Assembly (NCBI RefSeq): GCF_040054535.1
Contig: NC_090784.1
Location: 5,565,501 to 5,629,500 of the forward strand
Direction of reading: 5' to 3'
DNA: 64,000 nt
DNA from: Antennarius striatus
Lineage: Eukaryota; Chordata; Actinopteri; Lophiiformes; Antennariidae
Under the pieces are notes generated by a model that was not told the origin of the DNA, ran no database searches, and worked only from the letters and a program-made list of their open reading frames with translations. Of the stretch, positions 11,368 to 25,300 are shown piece by piece (position 1 is the stretch's first letter; each line of letters begins with the position of its first letter). The position numbers and the translations under genes are program-made.

Positions 11368-14300
11368 ATGGCCATCACTCAGTTCCGTCTTTTCAAGATC
11401 TGCACCTGTCTAGCCAGCTTACTTTCTTTCTTCAAGAGATTGATATGCAGGTCAGTACAACGGAATACTTTCATCACAGACCCGGTAATTAGAAGCTCTG
11501 ATGCATATAATCCTCTTCTAGAAAGAGCTGTTAACACAAAAGTGTTGCATGTTCACAGGAAGCATGCAGGCTCATGGCATAGATGAATACATGTGTACTG
11601 ATCCACTAGTACGCATGTGTCAAACTCAGGGGGCCAAACGAGGCCCGCCGCATCATTTTATATGGCCCATGAGAGCATATAAGGTCAGGGTATCTAAAAA
11701 TGAATAGGTCAAAAGTGTGCTTTGACCAAAACTACATTTCCCACAATGCAGTAATTCAGCCCCATTTTAACTCCTGACAAAAATGTTTTGAACAAGTTAC
11801 AAACAGTGCAACTGTTTGTAACTTAAATAAGTAATACATTCAGAACTATTAAACATTAAGGAGTATTTACATTTATTTTACATTATATTGAGTTACATTT
11901 ATACGTTACATCTGGCCCTTTGAGGACAGCCCTTATTCTGATGTGGCCCTCAGTGAAAATGAGTTTGACACCCCTGCACTAGTAGAATCTAGCGATTCAG
12001 AAGGGGTTGTGATTTACGACACATGTTGGATGTCTGACTTTAGTGGTTAATGATAACATGCAAGTTTTGTTATATACTAGTGTAATTAAATATTTGTGTC
12101 CATCGCAGGAGTGGAAGGGGCCGTAAGCTCAGTGGTGATCAAATTACTCTTCCAACAACAGTGGATTTTTCATCATCGGTACCAAAGAAGGTCAGTATTT
12201 GGAAATATTACCATGAGACTAAAACTACATGTATTTGCCCACACAGATAAGCTACATATTATCTGAATTCTGTCTGCAAAATGCTGTATTATCTTTCACA
12301 GCCAGAGATTGAAGAATGGAGCTCCTGGGATGAAGAGGCTCCTACAAGTATCAAGATTGAAGGTGGCAACGGAAACATTTCCCCTTCATCTAATGAGGCA
12401 GACGAGGAACCGGACTACTTCAAGGACATGGCTCCCACTATTAGGAAAACACAGAAGGTTTGTCACGGAAATTGCGGCTGAAAAACTATTACTACATGGA
12501 CTTAAACTTAGTGATATACTGGATATCCACTTAGTAATTTTAGGCTATACATTGTTCTGTCGTTGTATTGCAGCTACAAAAAGAAGAGCTATTTCATTAA
12601 AGGTTCCATATTGTGCTTTTTTTTAAAAAAATCATGTCATTCAGACTGTCCAACTACACTGTATTTGAAATGTCTTGCCCCAGACTGATTTGTGGTCTTC
12701 AATATCTTTGATTGAATATTGATAAAATCCTCTTAACGCTTTGTGTTAATGGCCGTGTCTGAGCTCCCTCTATCAATACCCCCCGCCCCCCTCCAGTTCA
12801 AGTGCGTTTTGTTTACATGCACCACGTGAACATGTGCCCGTTATCATTGGATCCACCACTGTTTGGAAATTCTTTAATAGGCGAGGAACTTTTTTAATTC
12901 TCAGTGACTTTTTTTTACTTCCTATTTTGCTCTTATTTTTCTCTTGTTTTTCACCCTTGTTTTCCATGATGTTTATTCTTCTGTGCTAAGCGTGGATCTG
13001 CTTTCTCAGTTAGCTGAACGTAACACGTGCTCATTGTGTAAACATGATGAGACCAGCCAGTGAACACACAAAAAAAACAACGCACAATGTTTGCAAATGG
13101 GATAGAAATCCGTGAAGGAGACAACAGGTGAAAAATGTGTTTTTCATAATAGGACCCCTTTAAAGAATTGCTCAATATTATGGGATAATAAATGTTTCTC
13201 TTTTTTTTGCAGGGCATTGATTTCATCTTTGTACATTCATTGCAAACACTGATCCTTCGTGCGTTGTTTAAACTTAATATAGATAGTTGAATTTTAGGGT
13301 AACCCTCCTAACAACGCAGGTTTTCTCTGAGGAAATTTATCAGTAAAGACGATAACCAATCCACATGGGAACATATATTCTGATCATTGGTTAATTTAGC
13401 AGATAAGAGTAAAAAAATAGAGATATCCCTATAATGTGTGGCATTTGATATAGGAAAAAGTTACTGTTCTCTACTATCTGGAAGGTTTACTTAAATCTCT
13501 AAGTTTAGTGATTGTTCTCTACTTTTCGGGGTTTCCAGTACAATACCCTGCCTTTCTTATAAAACACCGATTGCACCTTGTATTTTGTGAACTACCAAGC
13601 TCTGAGAACCACCGAGACATTACAGAACCAACTATGCAGAACCACTGAGACATTATGGAACCTTTGAGACACTGTGTGAAGCTGACTGGAGAAAAGCTGT
13701 GGTACCGAAACCACTGAGTCATTTTTCTATTTCTAAGCAAATTACAGAGCCTAGGAATAGAAAAAGTTCATAACTTCCCTTCATTGCAACACACTGTGTA
13801 AATAAGTTGTAGGTCAGTATCTTTGACAAACTAGCTTTGTCTTACTGTTTGTATTAGTTAGGCAGGAGGAAAAAAGATCCCAGCTGTCCAAAGATGTAAA
13901 ACCAGCAAATCTTTTCCTATGATAGGATTGTCTTCTGTGTCATTGAATCCTTCAGCATCCGTTTTTCTTTGCTCTGCAGATCTTACTGAAGAAAAGGGAT
14001 CCGATCAACTACCTGGTTCCTGATGGCTCAGCAGGTTTCTCCAGCAGGCTGGCCGCCTCTCAGGACATGATGACCTTCAGTCCACCTTCAGTGAGTTACA
14101 GCTTCAGACAGGAATGCTCTTTTTCACACAAACAAGCTCTTTTGATCAGTTTTTTTTTCTGCTGTTAGAAATTAAATGCAACTGTATGGTACAAATATGT
14201 GTGCTAATATGTTAACAAAGCAGATCCACAAAATAAGGGATAGATAATGGATTTAAAATGGTTTTATCTTCATTCTACAGAAGGTGTGTATTAATTGCAA

Positions 14301-15488
14301 AACAAAATGTTTGAGGTGATTAAAATTATTATGGGACAGAATATTATAGTTGGTTCAATGTCATTAGCTTGTTTAGCTTTTAAAGAACTTTGTGAAAGGA
14401 TGGATGGATGGATGGATGGATGAGGAAGTCAGATTTCAATTTAACGCCACACCAACATCATCAATCAACATGAAAAAGGCAACCTTCAGCAAAGATAATC
14501 AATCTTTTTTTCATTATTCATTTGTTTAAATGAATTACAAATATAATTCATGGGTTTTTATCAGGCCACACAAATGGTACATAATACATTTTTATCACAT
14601 TATACATATAATGGACCAGAGATGTAAATAAAATCACATTTTCATGAGAAATTAACTGGTGGAAGATATGAGAGCTCTATTTCTGCAAATGAAAACCAGT
14701 CACTAACTCCTTGTGATGATCAGACTAGATTGTACAGTCATTGAATCTATTGCCAGAACGACACTGTTACGGTAAATGAAAAATACACTGAAATGGAAAA
14801 TTGTAATGGACGAACAAATAAAATACGTACTTGCCATATGAAGGAAGTTCTTGATTGTTTTTTTTTTTTTTAATTTTAGACTGAACTGGGAGAAATGGAC
14901 AACTGGCAGGAGGACACAAATGCCTGGGAGGACGAGTCGGAAGCTGCATGGGAGGCAGAAGAAGTACTCAGGTAATATTTAAACATTATGTCTGTATAGT
15001 ATGTCGACTAATACTTCACGTGGTTCATTGTTAATGCACCAAGCGAGTTTGAGGAAAATGTGTTGAATATAAGACAGATGTGTTAAACTAAATGGTTCCT
15101 TTTCTCTATAGAGAACATAAAGCAGTGTGTAAACACACTGAGTGTCAGTGAAAAGTGATTGTGGCAGCCAGTTCTGAGGAACACAAGGACAAGAAGTTAT
15201 ATTCAATGAGTGTTTCCGTTTTCCTGTGGCAGTGTAGTGTCACATAGTGGCCACAGGGTGGCAGTGTGCGCCTCACCACCAGGACACGAGAGAGATTTTG
15301 TTTTCCTCACTCAGATGAGAATCTTCCATTGATGGTGGATGTATGCATTTGTCTTGCCTTTACTTAACAGACAACAGAAGATGGCAGAGAGGGAAAAGCG
15401 TTCCTTGGAGCAGCAAAGGAAGAAGATGGAAAAAGAGGTTCAGAGGATGATGAAGAAGGAGCAGAAAATTGCCGTCAAGCTATCGTAA
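11368..15488 (+). CDS. ebag9: ebag9 (RCAS1), estrogen-receptor-binding fragment-associated antigen 9, complete
   Basis: EBAG9 is a small Golgi-associated type III membrane protein that modulates vesicle traffic and regulated secretion. Coding exons are 11368-11450, 12109-12190, 12302-12457, 13980-14090, 14880-14971 and 15371-15488. They total 642 nt, giving 213 residues, the same length as the human protein. The start MAITQFRLFK sits in a strong context (CACCATGG). Residues about 8-27 form the hydrophobic anchor, followed by RLICRSGRGRKLSGDQITLP. The middle has EEWSSWDEEAPTSIKIEGGNG and DYFKDMAPTIRKTQK. The tail (EEVLRQQKMAEREKRSLEQQ onward) is a charged coiled coil ending in VKLS. All junctions are GT..AG. 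It is divergent from ttk and convergent with sybu, as in the human EBAG9-SYBU pair. Confidence 0.96.
11612..11976. mobile_element. Non-autonomous hAT-type DNA transposon in ebag9 intron
   Basis: A 365-bp element flanked by a perfect 8-bp target-site duplication, CACTAGTA (11604-11611 and 11977-11984), the size used by hAT transposases. The termini are inverted: left tgtcaaactcaggggg, right gagtttgacacccctg. The outermost left bases have drifted from the right-end CAGGGGTGTC. Sub-terminal ggccc blocks also mirror each other. It has no coding capacity and belongs to the widespread vertebrate group whose ends read CAGGGGTGTCAAACTCA. Confidence 0.85.
12597..13163. mobile_element. Putative piggyBac-like MITE in ebag9 intron
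   Basis: About 567 bp bounded by TTAA on both sides. The left end is TTAAAGGTTCCATATTGTG. The right end, read in reverse complement, is TTAAAGGGGTCCTATTATG, with similar A-rich continuation. TTAA target sites and such ends fit piggyBac-derived MITEs common in fish. There is no transposase ORF. Internal sequence was not matched to a named family. Confidence 0.6.
14398..14423. repeat. (GGAT)n microsatellite
   Basis: Short perfect tetranucleotide array in the ebag9 intron between exons 13980-14090 and 14880-14971. Confidence 0.85.
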
Positions 15489-15930
15489 CATTTTAGAAAT
15501 GCTCAATATTGAGCCGGTGGGATGGGTCTACACAAAGACACAAATGATTCATTACCCTGTCTTTAAAGTCATCGAATCAACCGGGATTATCGTATTACAC
15601 TACTTATCTGTGATCAGACTATCCTCCACCCTATTTCCACCAGCAACCATTTAAGTCTGATTTCCAGATGCAGCAATGTAAAATGCATCATAACTGATGC
15701 ATCATCCCACACTGGCTGACAGACCTGGTGTACTTACTGTCCATTACACAGGTCATGTTGGTCCTCAAGGCAAAGCTGTATTCATTTGATTCCATTCATC
15801 TTAGCGTAAACGTTAGATACATCATATACAGGCACCGTTGGGATTCTGATTAAACCTGTCAGGTAGTGTAGAAATATGTTCTTTTTTGTTTCCCCAGGAA
15901 CATGTGTAAATAAACTGATATCAGTGCTCC
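15489..15930 (+). other. ebag9: ebag9 3' UTR
   Basis: Sequence after the TAA stop. The first AATAAA is at 15909-15914, which would end the mRNA near 15930. A later AATAAA near 17053 could support a longer form. Confidence 0.5.
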
Positions 15931-18754
15931 CTTTTGAAACTCAAATTGGGAGCCCAGTTCCCTTTCTTTGCTGTATTTATAACCTGAAAGGGCAAAGACA
16001 TTTTAATTTTAATTGTCCCTGTACATCAGTGACAGGCTCTTTTTTCTTGGATCGTTGTGCTTTTATATTTATGTCATCCATTGTCGGGATTTAATTTGTT
16101 TTTTCACTTATAATTGTTGCTTGGTATTTTGCAATGCAGCCCTAATACACTGGAAATCTGAATTGAAGGCAGAAGACAGGAACTGGAATCCAACTGTTAA
16201 TTCCGGCTGTGGGTTCCCATGGTAATCCCATGGCTTCTGGTCCTCGGTCTATTCTTTTAATTCAGTTTGATGTTGAAAGAAAATATTCAGCTTGACTCCG
16301 CTCATCAGTAATCTCAGACCAGTCACTGGTCACAGACCAGTTTTCTTCTTTTCTCGTCTGAAAGTGTAAAGCTGGTTTTGAATGAAAATCCTCTTATGCA
16401 TCATTATAATGGAATTGCGAGTCAGTGTTAGAAGTCTTGGTGCAAGGCCCAGTTAGGCAAGCTGTTGTCATGGAAACCTTGGCAAGTGAAGAAAAGCACT
16501 TGTAAATTTGAGTGTGCAGACGTGATGTCACACTATGAATGTCTCTGGCCTGTGATGTCAGATAACTGGAGATGAGATATCCATTTCATTCTGTGTGTCG
16601 CAGGCGTTTTGATGCATCTACAGGACCAGTGGGTTGATTTTACATAACAGTGTCACTGATTTACTCTGAGGGGCTGAATCTGTTAAAGATTGATTTTTAC
16701 AATGATAGGTAGAGCATGATCAGGTTTAAGAGGAATATTCAGAGGATGTTTTAATTTAAGGGAGTACAGCCGACTTTTTATTTGAATGTATTCTTTTTCA
16801 ATATCCTCGTTTTCCATTATTTTCTTCCATTTCCTTTTTATCTCAAAAACCACATGTGATTCAATCGTTTTGCACTTTTAAGTTTTCTAAAAATTAATTG
16901 CAAACAAGCTGTGGTCATTACCATTTTTATTTTTTTTCTCACAGATGTGTAAGACTTCACATTTGAAGGATTGTCATGGTTGAGTAACATTGAGTCCACA
17001 AACTCAATCAGTCCAGAGGGTTGTGTGTGTGTTAATCCTATTGAGGCTTTTTAATAAAATGATGGGATTCAAACCTCTAGAGGGAAATAACTAATGAGTC
17101 GATGAGTCTACATTATCTACTGGGAGAAAACGATATTGAGGGTTCCAATTAATTTGCATTTTAAGCTGTAAATGCATAAATTGATCATTAGTGAATTATC
17201 AGCTTTAGAAAGTAATCATTAAATTTTCTTGCAAACCCGAGAACATCGTTTCTCACCCTGTAATTAAAATACAGTGTATTCGTCCTTATAAACCGAAACA
17301 GCCTCCGATCTACTCTCCAGTCAGAGCTGCTGACTGAAGAGTTACTGCTGAGTCTGCAGGATGATCGTTCACTCGAGCAGTCACAAGCTTTGAAGTTTGG
17401 AGTTTGAATCTAGTCTCGTCATTGGTCACATCCCAGAAGTCCAGTCACCGCTGTCATGCCAGTGGAATGATCCGGATCACAGTGTTGGCGTTCCAGCGGA
17501 GGACATTATCTCCAGCCTTTGTGCGTCTTGGTGGTGGCGGTGATTTAGGAGACGATGAAGGCACCGAGGTCATGTTTCTAAAAATAGTTTTACATTCAAA
17601 CCTACTCTCAATAAGCAAGTTTGACCTAGTTGGTGAAAAATTGATATATATATTAAAAAAAACCTTCAATTTAGAAGCAATTTGAAATGAGAAAAGCAGT
17701 TGGTTTTAACAAATTGAGACGAGGTATGCTTGACATGTTTCAACACCTTGTGTGTGATGAGTGACGTGAAATGTGGCGCAGATGTTCATAGTTTCCAGAG
17801 GATACATCCTCATGACCTCCCTGATGCTGCGTTGGTATTTGCCTCAGGTGGTTTCTTCTATGGATGACCATGAACTTGGGTACATTTGTGGTCACCTCAA
17901 TTAACTATCATTGACCATCAAATTATTGTCATGCTCATTTCCACATTTTGCTTGAAGCACCAGCCTCACTCAGCTATTTTTTTCTGTTTGCTCTAACATC
18001 ACCATGTACGATGGCTTTTAATCTTCACTGACGCACAACAGTCGTCACTCATCCATCCACCATCACAGTGGTGTCACTCCCATCTGTCCACACCGCCTGC
18101 CAAAACCTCAGAGACTGACCCACTTCCAAAAAGGGAAGAATGAATTGCCGTAGAAAAATGAAACTTGGATGAATAATTGTTCTAAAAGACTAAATTTTAC
18201 GGCGCTCCAGTGATTTCCAACCAGTGTCCCCCCACTCATTTTAATCTAGCATCTACATACTAGTGTGGGGGATTACAGCATCTGATGACTCATTAGTCTG
18301 ATGCTTTGTGAAGTGTGAGTTCATGGTTATGCAATAAAAGATGACGCCATGGACCAGAGAGAGGACTTGACTCATGGCAAGCATACGAAATGTTAGCTCA
18401 TTTAGCCTTGATCCATTTCCCTTTAAAATTTCAGTGAAAATAAAAAAGGTTGTGTAATGACTTAAAAGGCGACTTTTTTTTTTTTTTTTTTGCATCCACT
18501 CTGGCGCCGACTCAGCTTTTGATGGTACAGGCAGCATTTTACAGCTTCTGTAAACCCAACCCCAGGGATGTCTGAAAGTACGGCGGTGAAAGCTTTTAAT
18601 GTTGGAAACGTCGCTCGGTTGCACTTGGATTCATGTGTGAACATGTGCAGATGATGAAAGCTCCAAGTCTTTGCTGGATCCTTACATAAAGGAACCCAAC
18701 AGCTGCTCTTTCTGCCCCAATGCAAACCTTGAAGATTCAAAAAGTCACAACGAT
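15931..18754. other. ebag9-sybu convergent intergenic region
   Basis: Both genes end toward this 2.8-kb stretch. I see no exon, RNA gene or clear transposon. A poly-T run lies near 18475-18491. Confidence 0.5.
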
Positions 18755-19391
18755 GTGTCTAGAATTTATCATGCTTTAATAATAAGGATACAAGGACATT
18801 TCATGTAAACCACCAGTATTGCACATAGCTCAGGCACATAACAAGGTGTCAGTTGCTTTGATGAGTCAACTTACTTCTATGAACAATACACAGGCTGTAC
18901 GAGATAAAGCTCTACTCTTGGAAGAAATATACACTCCACAAAACAATAACTTTGAGCAAACATTTAAGCTTTGGCTGAAGGTTTAAGGGTATTTTTTTTA
19001 AACGAGAACTCAAAACATTTGAATCTTCAGAACCCACCGAACAGAAACATTGAATTCTTCACCTCCTAAAAATCTCATCCTAAACAAAGAAAGTTGTTTT
19101 TACCCCAAACAAGGACAACTAGGGACACTGGAAATGATAACATAACCATCTACCCAGATGATCAGCTTATACACATAAATAATAAGTATATATAAATTAC
19201 CCTTGAAAATAATCTGTCACCACTTCCATCTCATGTTAACTGCACAGTGCAAAGTAAGGTGTTGGAACAAAAATAACCACATTACCTTTGTGTTAAACAC
19301 ATAATCGCAACAAATCTAATAAATACTCTTGAAAAAGATGCTTTAAGTGCATTAGGTTCAAGTTTAGGCGTGTGCATGCCGGTGGAAGCCT
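18755..19391 (-). other. sybu: sybu 3' UTR
   Basis: Sequence following the sybu stop. A variant polyadenylation signal ATTAAA on the minus strand lies at 18775-18780, placing the probable mRNA end near 18755. The limit is inferred. Confidence 0.45.
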
Positions 19392-22300
19392 TTACACATC
19401 TGAGCCGTGAGCAACGTGACGAAGAGTGTGCAATCCCATGATGCAACAGCCCCTAATAAGAGAGGCAATGTTGTAAACTGGAGCGCTTCCATCCACACCG
19501 TGCCGTGAGTACAGCCAGACTACAGTGGGTAACACAGGCGCTGCCACGGCCACCAGATCCACTAGGAAGTTGTTGCTCCAGTAATGCTTGCCAACCACGT
19601 CCAGTCCTGGTGACGGACGAGGTTCCTCCTCATCCACTCCGAAGTCCAGCTCCTTCATGAATCCCTGGCTATCTGCAAGTTCGGAGCAGCCCAAGCCAGA
19701 ATCAGAGGTGTCAGGTGTGGGACGAGGAGGTGCCGAGGTGGGGGGTGTGGCAGTAGATTTTGGCAGGTTTGGGAAGCCTGGAAGATTGGAGGCAGACAGG
19801 ACGGCGTCTCCAGCTGTCGTTCCATGGAGCTTCAGCAGCTGGATGAGCAGAATTGGAAGGTCTGGAGACATGGGGACCATGTCGGTCTGGATTCCTTGGT
19901 CGATTCCGTTGTGCTGGGAATGTGCGGACGAGGTGGCGGTGGTGGAAAGTGTGTTTGCTCGAATAAGTGGAGTTTCAGTGGATTTGTCAATCAGCTGCTC
20001 CTCTGACAGCGCAGACACCATAGGACCCGACTCCATCCCTGCCCTCAGCTTACCGCTGGAGTCCTGGCTGAAATCCATGGCAGTAGACATCAAGACGTGC
20101 TCCAAAATGTCCGCTCTGTTGGCCATCTCATCATTAACCAGCAGCCCACTATCCGCCATCGCCTCCGCCCCTTGCTCTCCCAGCCCCATTCCACTTTCGT
20201 CCTCCCCCATTATCTTCTTCCCACCGAGGTTGTCACAGAAGTCCAAGGTGTTTTCATCTTGGAGGCTGGCACCACTCTGGGCCAGCTCCATGCTTTGAAG
20301 CAGGGACTCCAACTTCCTGTTTTGGATGTTGATGTCGATGAAGTACTTCTGTATTCCCTTATCCTTCTCCATCAGGCTGCTCTTCATGGTTTCCACCACC
20401 TGACGCAGCTGCTTGATCTCTTTGCGGGCCTCTTTGAGAGACAGTTGAGCCTCCACCCGGTGACACTCCTCTTCGATCCAGTCCTCCCTCATCCTGCTGA
20501 GCTGAGCCTTCAGCTCCTCAATATCCCCTTCTCTAATGCAGCAGGATGGGAAAACAACAGTTACTTATGGAATGGTCTCATATTTTTGGAAGACATCCAT
20601 CTTCTCTTCCGGAGCATTAGCCGAGAATGTCCAATAGCACTTTTATAGCCACAGGATGTGCTCACTATAAAGCTAAAGTCAGCTGCCAATTCACTTAATC
20701 TCATCTGTATAAATGACTGGGGAATCCACATTGAACTGACCTCAGTAACAATCATCTAAGAGTAATGAAATAAATCAGGACATTTCTCTTCTTGAATTAA
20801 CCATAAAATATTGTCCAACATACTCTTCGCTTCAGGAATGGGGTGGTGGTGCTTGGCTGATGAGAGTACAAGGTTTAACAAGAGTGCATTAAATACGCTT
20901 ACCACCCATTCCACATCATATTTAGCTTTGTTGAACCTTCAAACCTCACAAAGTTTAGAGAATTTTATCATCGTGGGGCAGTTGAATGAGCCGGTATTGC
21001 TAGTCATGCATCACATGAGTTTAATGTCTGAGCAGAGCTACAGTGTGTAGGTACTAACCCCCATCCATGTTGTATTTATTTCTACCATCTTTGCTGTAAA
21101 ACCATAAAATGGTGCAATCACCACCGTGCTGCTAAACCTACACCAACCTGTCATGTACTCTGTTCTCAGACTCCAAGAGTTTGGTCTTCAGGTGTCTGAT
21201 GGCCACTTCCTTCTGCTGGAGAGGGGTGAGATACTGCTCAGGGTTCGGGGGCTTGATGCCATGATTATCTCTGCAGGAGTGGTAGCTGCCCAGACTTCTC
21301 CTGTTGGCCAGAGAGACGAACACGTTGGTTAAATGGATCACGGCCAACATTATTCAGTTCCCAACTAGAGAACGAGCCAAATTGACATTCAAAAGTAAAA
21401 GCCCCTCCCTGTAGACGGTAATTTGTTTGAGTTTACTGCCAGGACAGATGCAGTCTGAAGCCTGGAATTAATGTCTGACACGGGATAACTGGCCTTAAGG
21501 CTACAGGCAAAAATACTGTTTTGTTTCAATACAAGCAAGTTCTACGAGGATATAAATCACCGTAGAAAAAGAAAAATTACATGAGCATTTACAATTATCT
21601 TTGCATGCTCTTTGATAAGTGTTCCGTCTTGCTCAAAAGAACAAAAAGGAATTTGTTATCGTTTTAGCTGATGGATTTGCATCCCAAATGCCTCTCTTCC
21701 ACTCACGTTATCCTAGTAACCACGGATACATGAGGGTATGATGAGAGTTCTCTGTATCCAACCAGAAATAGAAACAGCCCAGCAGAAGGTAGCAGGAGAG
21801 TCAATCACATGACAGCCAGCCAAAAGACAATTCTTAAAACGACACTAGTGGAACGTTCTCGCTTCATGGGAGAAGTAATAATCAGATAAGGAGGGCAGAC
21901 TTTTCTATTATATTAAAAAAAAAAACTAAAAGACATGGGCTGGATGTTTGCAATTTAATCATCTGAGATGGGATTTTGAAGTTAAATCTTAATCTGGACT
22001 GAGATGCTAACAAATTAACCCAAAGCAGTAAACCTCCTGATTAATGCAGAGCCTAGAACACCAAGTCATGATGGACTCAAGCATTCATAGTTCAGCATCT
22101 TCAGTTTAGGGTTTAATCCTGTCATTTTAATTTATCAACGTTTTCTCTTAAACTGAGTTGGGTTCATTAATATCCAAATACAGCATGGCTGCAGTCCATT
22201 AGATCACTGTCTGGGTTCCTTGTTCAGACATCTACTATAATAAATCTTTATTAATCCCAACCACAGTCAAATCATGACCAATATAATCCCAGACAGGTGC

Positions 22301-25300
22301 AAGAGAGGAAATACTAAAAGTCTGACCTTAATCCAGCTACATAGCTCACACTCATCACACTGACCACAGCAAAAGCTGCATTTCAGATCTCTCTCAAAGT
22401 CCATCTTATTTCGGCCTCAAATAGGTGAGACTAAAAAATAATGAACCTATGACGGTAAAGAATGTTTAATTCCAGAGACGTGTTTGTTACCTGGACGTTG
22501 GGCTGGAGTGGCAGCTGCTGCTGTTGGTGGAGGAGGAGGCGACTCTGGGAGGAGTCTTATAGGGAGCGTACAGCTCCACATCACGGTTTGTCGTCGAGCT
22601 CCCTACTGGTTTGAACACTGGGAGCGGTCTGATGTGTGTGCCACGACTTGATCGGGAAAAATATATATATAAAAAAAGGAAAATAAATCATTGACTTCAG
22701 AAAAAGGCAGGAAATCTGAGGTAATGGTTAAACCATGAACATATGGAGGCCGTACCTGCGTGAAGGAGCTTTCTTTCCAGCAGAGCTAAAAGAAAGGCTC
22801 CCCTTGGTTTTTAGGCTGCCGGTGCTGCTGGAGGAGCTGAAGCCTGCCTCACTACCTGAAGGGGCATCACAGGTTCAGCTCACCATCACAAAGACTGAAC
22901 ACAAAACTCGAGATTCTATGAGACAACCTAAAAATCAAAATCAGAAAGTCTGGTCTAATTAATGACTGACCAGCTGCATCAGGACCAAATCAGTCTGGTC
23001 TTGGAGGATGATTTATTGTAATGGACTCTTTACAGATTGCACTAAAATCAGACCATTCAGATCTCGGCTGCCAGAGTTTTCACAAACATGGAGAAAGCAG
23101 AGTACATTACAATCCTGAGATCATTACGCCGTCTTCCTCTGTGAAGAATGATAAATTTTGAATCCAACTCCAGGTCTATAAAGCACTAAATAGTCTTGGA
23201 CCAAAGTGCATCTGATTTATTGGTGCATTATGAAACATCCAGACCCTCAGGTCCTCTGGGACAGGTTTACTTTGTGTTCCCAGACTGAGAACCCATCAAG
23301 CTGAAGCGGCTCCTCCATTCAATGGTCAATAGTCCCGGGGAACCAAATACTTGTGTCTGAATAGTTTAATATAAATTAACTTGTCTTGTTCATTGAGTAC
23401 CACATTTTCATTCTATATAACTTCTGATCAAGTGTCTCAAAAGGAAGACAATTCTTTAAAAATTAAAGTTCAAGACATTGAGGGGTTTTGTTAAAACCTC
23501 CATTAGTCAACAACATTGACATTACATTACCAAACATTAGCTTACATTGGCTGACATTAGGAAATATTAAACTTTATTCAATATAAATTGTTAAACAAAA
23601 GCAGTAAATATAAAAACGCAAAGTTTACTTTGGATTTTTTTCTCATTCTAAACCCATTGTTCATCTGTACATATATTTCAGAAGTCTCTATTGATTTTTA
23701 TAAAAATAAATAATATTTCAATTGTTTAATTTTTAGTTTTTTTGCAATTTTGAAAATTGAAATGTTTTGATCCCCAATGAAAAACAACAATTGTGTTTTT
23801 CATTGGGGATCACTTAACATTTATTTTACAGCAAAATAAATGTTTAGTGTTAATTTGCAGTTCACCACATTCAGGATATTACGTAACACCGTATTACTAA
23901 ATATTTAAGAGAAAATGACCCAATCAGACAAAATAAAACAAAATGAGTAAATTCATGCCAGGCTGACAATGAAATGCCACAAACAAGACAAATGATAAAA
24001 GCTACCACCACTAATAATAATTGTTAGATGTGCAGTAGAAGCATTGACAACTGAACAGCACTCGCCCCAAAGCTAACCGAGCTTCATTACAGACACATAC
24101 AATTATTCAGATCATTCTTAATCTTTCCCTGTTAGTTCGTTATCTAACTCCCTTTAATAAGCTCCGTCTCCTGTTATCCTGTTACAGCTTCTGTAAGCAG
24201 GACCTCCTTTAAATCTCCAGATTGGGGGGGAACAAGATATCCCAGCATGGAAGGGGTAGTCTTAGAAAACAGATTTTGGATCGGCTGCACACAATATCAT
24301 CACCCTGACGGGAATTTGAAGAAGGAGGCATACAGGTAACCTAATTCGTGTAGGTCCACTGGTGTGCTGGAATGAATCAATGAACTTGTAGTCTTGTAGG
24401 CTTCTGGTTTGCTCTCAGCACATTACTGTAGTAACATACCATAAATGTTGAAGCAGATAAAATATGACTGATTATCACTTTAAAGTATTGAGGTCAAACT
24501 TAAATCCATACCTGAGCAGCATCCCTTTCCATCAAACAAAACCATATTCCTGTGTCCAGTGATGACGGTGACAAACAACAATATTCAGAACCAAGTGATC
24601 CTTCACCTCTTGTTAAGTGGACTGACTGAAGGTCCACACAATCTATCGGTGGAGAAACCTCCTGCTAATCAGTCTAATTGGCTAAGCTCCCAAACATTTT
24701 CCTCAGCCAATGGAGCTTCTCCTCATTTTGACTCATCAAGCAGTTTTTTTGTTTTTTTTGGCCTCTCTAAAAGAGAGAAAATTTTAATTTCTGGTTAGGG
24801 AAGGAGTGCAGCATATCTAAAATATGTGATAAAGAAGCATTTATGAAAATTCAACCAGTTATTGCTCTGCTTTTAGACGAGCAGCTGTTTTGTCTCGACA
24901 CAGGAGGGAATGTGTTGCCTGCTGACGTGTCACAAATACAGTTATGGGTCTTTGGGGAACTGCTGTCAGTATATACAGTATGCATATAGATGTGCATTGC
25001 TCTATGCATATAAAAACTGGGTATGGGAAGAGTCAATAAAGGCAGACTATTTTCTCATCTCTGGATTTGCCACCTATGCTCTGTTCTAATCAGATTTTAA
25101 TAATCCAGGCCTAAAATGAAGAATTCAGATTCTACTGATCCTGATTACTTGAGATTTTTTAAAAAATCTTGATCTCCATTCTTCCTTACCTCTGGTTTTC
25201 ATGGCTGACTTCTGCTCCCTCTTGTGCCTGGGGGTGGTCCTCGGCTCCCCACCGCACTCGGCCATCACCCTCACCCTCTTGACTTTGAGCTTGTATTCGG

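Noticed and set aside
19588-20298. 236-residue open frame on the plus strand
   Set aside because: It is the antisense shadow of the large last sybu exon, Ser/Pro-rich from the reversed codons, with no family resemblance.
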